In this document: positions 5,541 through 5,719 of the stretch, piece after piece
Numbering within the stretch: position 1 is the first letter of the stretch
Layout of the letters: each line of letters starts with the position of its first letter
DNA from: Saprospiraceae bacterium
GTDB lineage: Bacteria; Bacteroidota; Bacteroidia; Chitinophagales; Saprospiraceae
Direction of reading: 5' to 3'
NCBI GenBank assembly: GCA_017995875.1
Contig: JAGOIB010000007.1
Location: 8,668-14,386 of the forward strand
DNA: 5,719 bases
Program-made: the position numbers and the translations under genes
The notes under the pieces: model-generated
Databases searched by the model: none
The model's input: only the letters and a program-made list of their open reading frames with translations
What the model was told of the DNA's origin: nothing

Positions 5541-5719
5541 TTTCACTGCTATCATCTGTTTCAACTTTTCAGCTTCATCCGGGGTATTGGCATTGAGTAA
5601 TATATCAGGGTTTTCGGGGCGGATGACGGTGCTGTTGTAGTCCACAAGGATTCCGCGAAGGCTGCTTTTTCCTCTGCTATGATATTCCTGTAACAGAGGG
5701 TAAACACCGGGTTCAAGTA
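5532..5719 (-). CDS. C-terminal part of a MobA/MocA-like molybdenum cofactor nucleotidyltransferase (5' end outside window)
   Basis: A minus-strand frame enters from the right edge (first full codon at 5717-5715) and gives 61 residues to a TGA at 5534-5532. The tail reads LEPGVYPLLQEYHSRG, then SSLRGILVDYN, and PENPDILLNANTPDEAEKL near the end. The N-x-NTPDE motif close to the C-terminus, after a short helix and a G-x-x-S-L-R segment, is typical of MobA-like NTP transferases, which attach GMP or CMP to molybdopterin in the cytoplasm. The family is usually about 190-200 residues, so roughly the last third is present. The nucleotide-binding N-terminus (LAGGxSxRMGxxK) is outside the window, so MobA versus MocA or another MobA-like transferase cannot be settled. 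The gene is convergent with the T9SS protein gene, and its last two codons and stop lie in a 7-nt tandem array. Confidence 0.6.
   Translation of the reverse strand, partial: LEPGVYPLLQEYHSRGKSSLRGILVDYNSTVIRPENPDILLNANTPDEAEKLKQMIAVKDN

Overview
The window looks like chromosomal DNA from a member of the Bacteroidota. The clearest reason is the long secreted protein at 2156-5170, which ends in a type IX secretion system (T9SS) sorting domain, a hallmark of that phylum. Supporting signs are the lack of clear Shine-Dalgarno sequences, an exact match to the Bacteroidota -7 promoter element (TAnnTTTG) before the second gene, and moderate GC by eye. A Saprospirales- or Chitinophagales-like source is only a guess.

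Layout: (1) 1-185, the C-terminal 60 codons of an unrecognised + strand gene. (2) 186-342, an intergenic stretch holding a 7-nt tandem array, a perfect 23-bp-arm inverted repeat (bidirectional terminator or REP/MITE-like) and a hexamer array next to a candidate promoter. (3) 343-2067, a complete SulP/SLC26-type anion permease with a C-terminal STAS domain and a GTG start. (4) 2068-2155, a short spacer with a pair of 8-bp direct repeats 11 nt apart. (5) 2156-5170, a 1004-residue exported protein: signal peptide, 13 beta-propeller blades at about 42-residue period (11 with Asp-box motifs), three PKD-like domains at an exact 83-residue period, an Ig-like domain and the T9SS tail. (6) 5171-5531, a repeat-rich gap without a convincing gene. 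(7) 5532-5719, the C-terminal 61 residues of a minus-strand MobA-like molybdenum-cofactor nucleotidyltransferase, convergent with the T9SS gene.

The genes do not look like one pathway. The permease sits in the inner membrane, the large protein is predicted to be at the cell surface or released, and the MobA-like protein is cytoplasmic. Their spacing suggests separate transcription units.

The most unusual signal is in the gaps. Five tandem arrays with different sequences share a 7-nt period, and three of them run into the stop codon of the neighbouring gene (183-185, 5168-5170, and 5532-5534 on the minus strand). This points to a genome-wide heptamer-repeat process acting at gene ends. No defence system, mobile-element gene, CRISPR array or RNA gene was seen.
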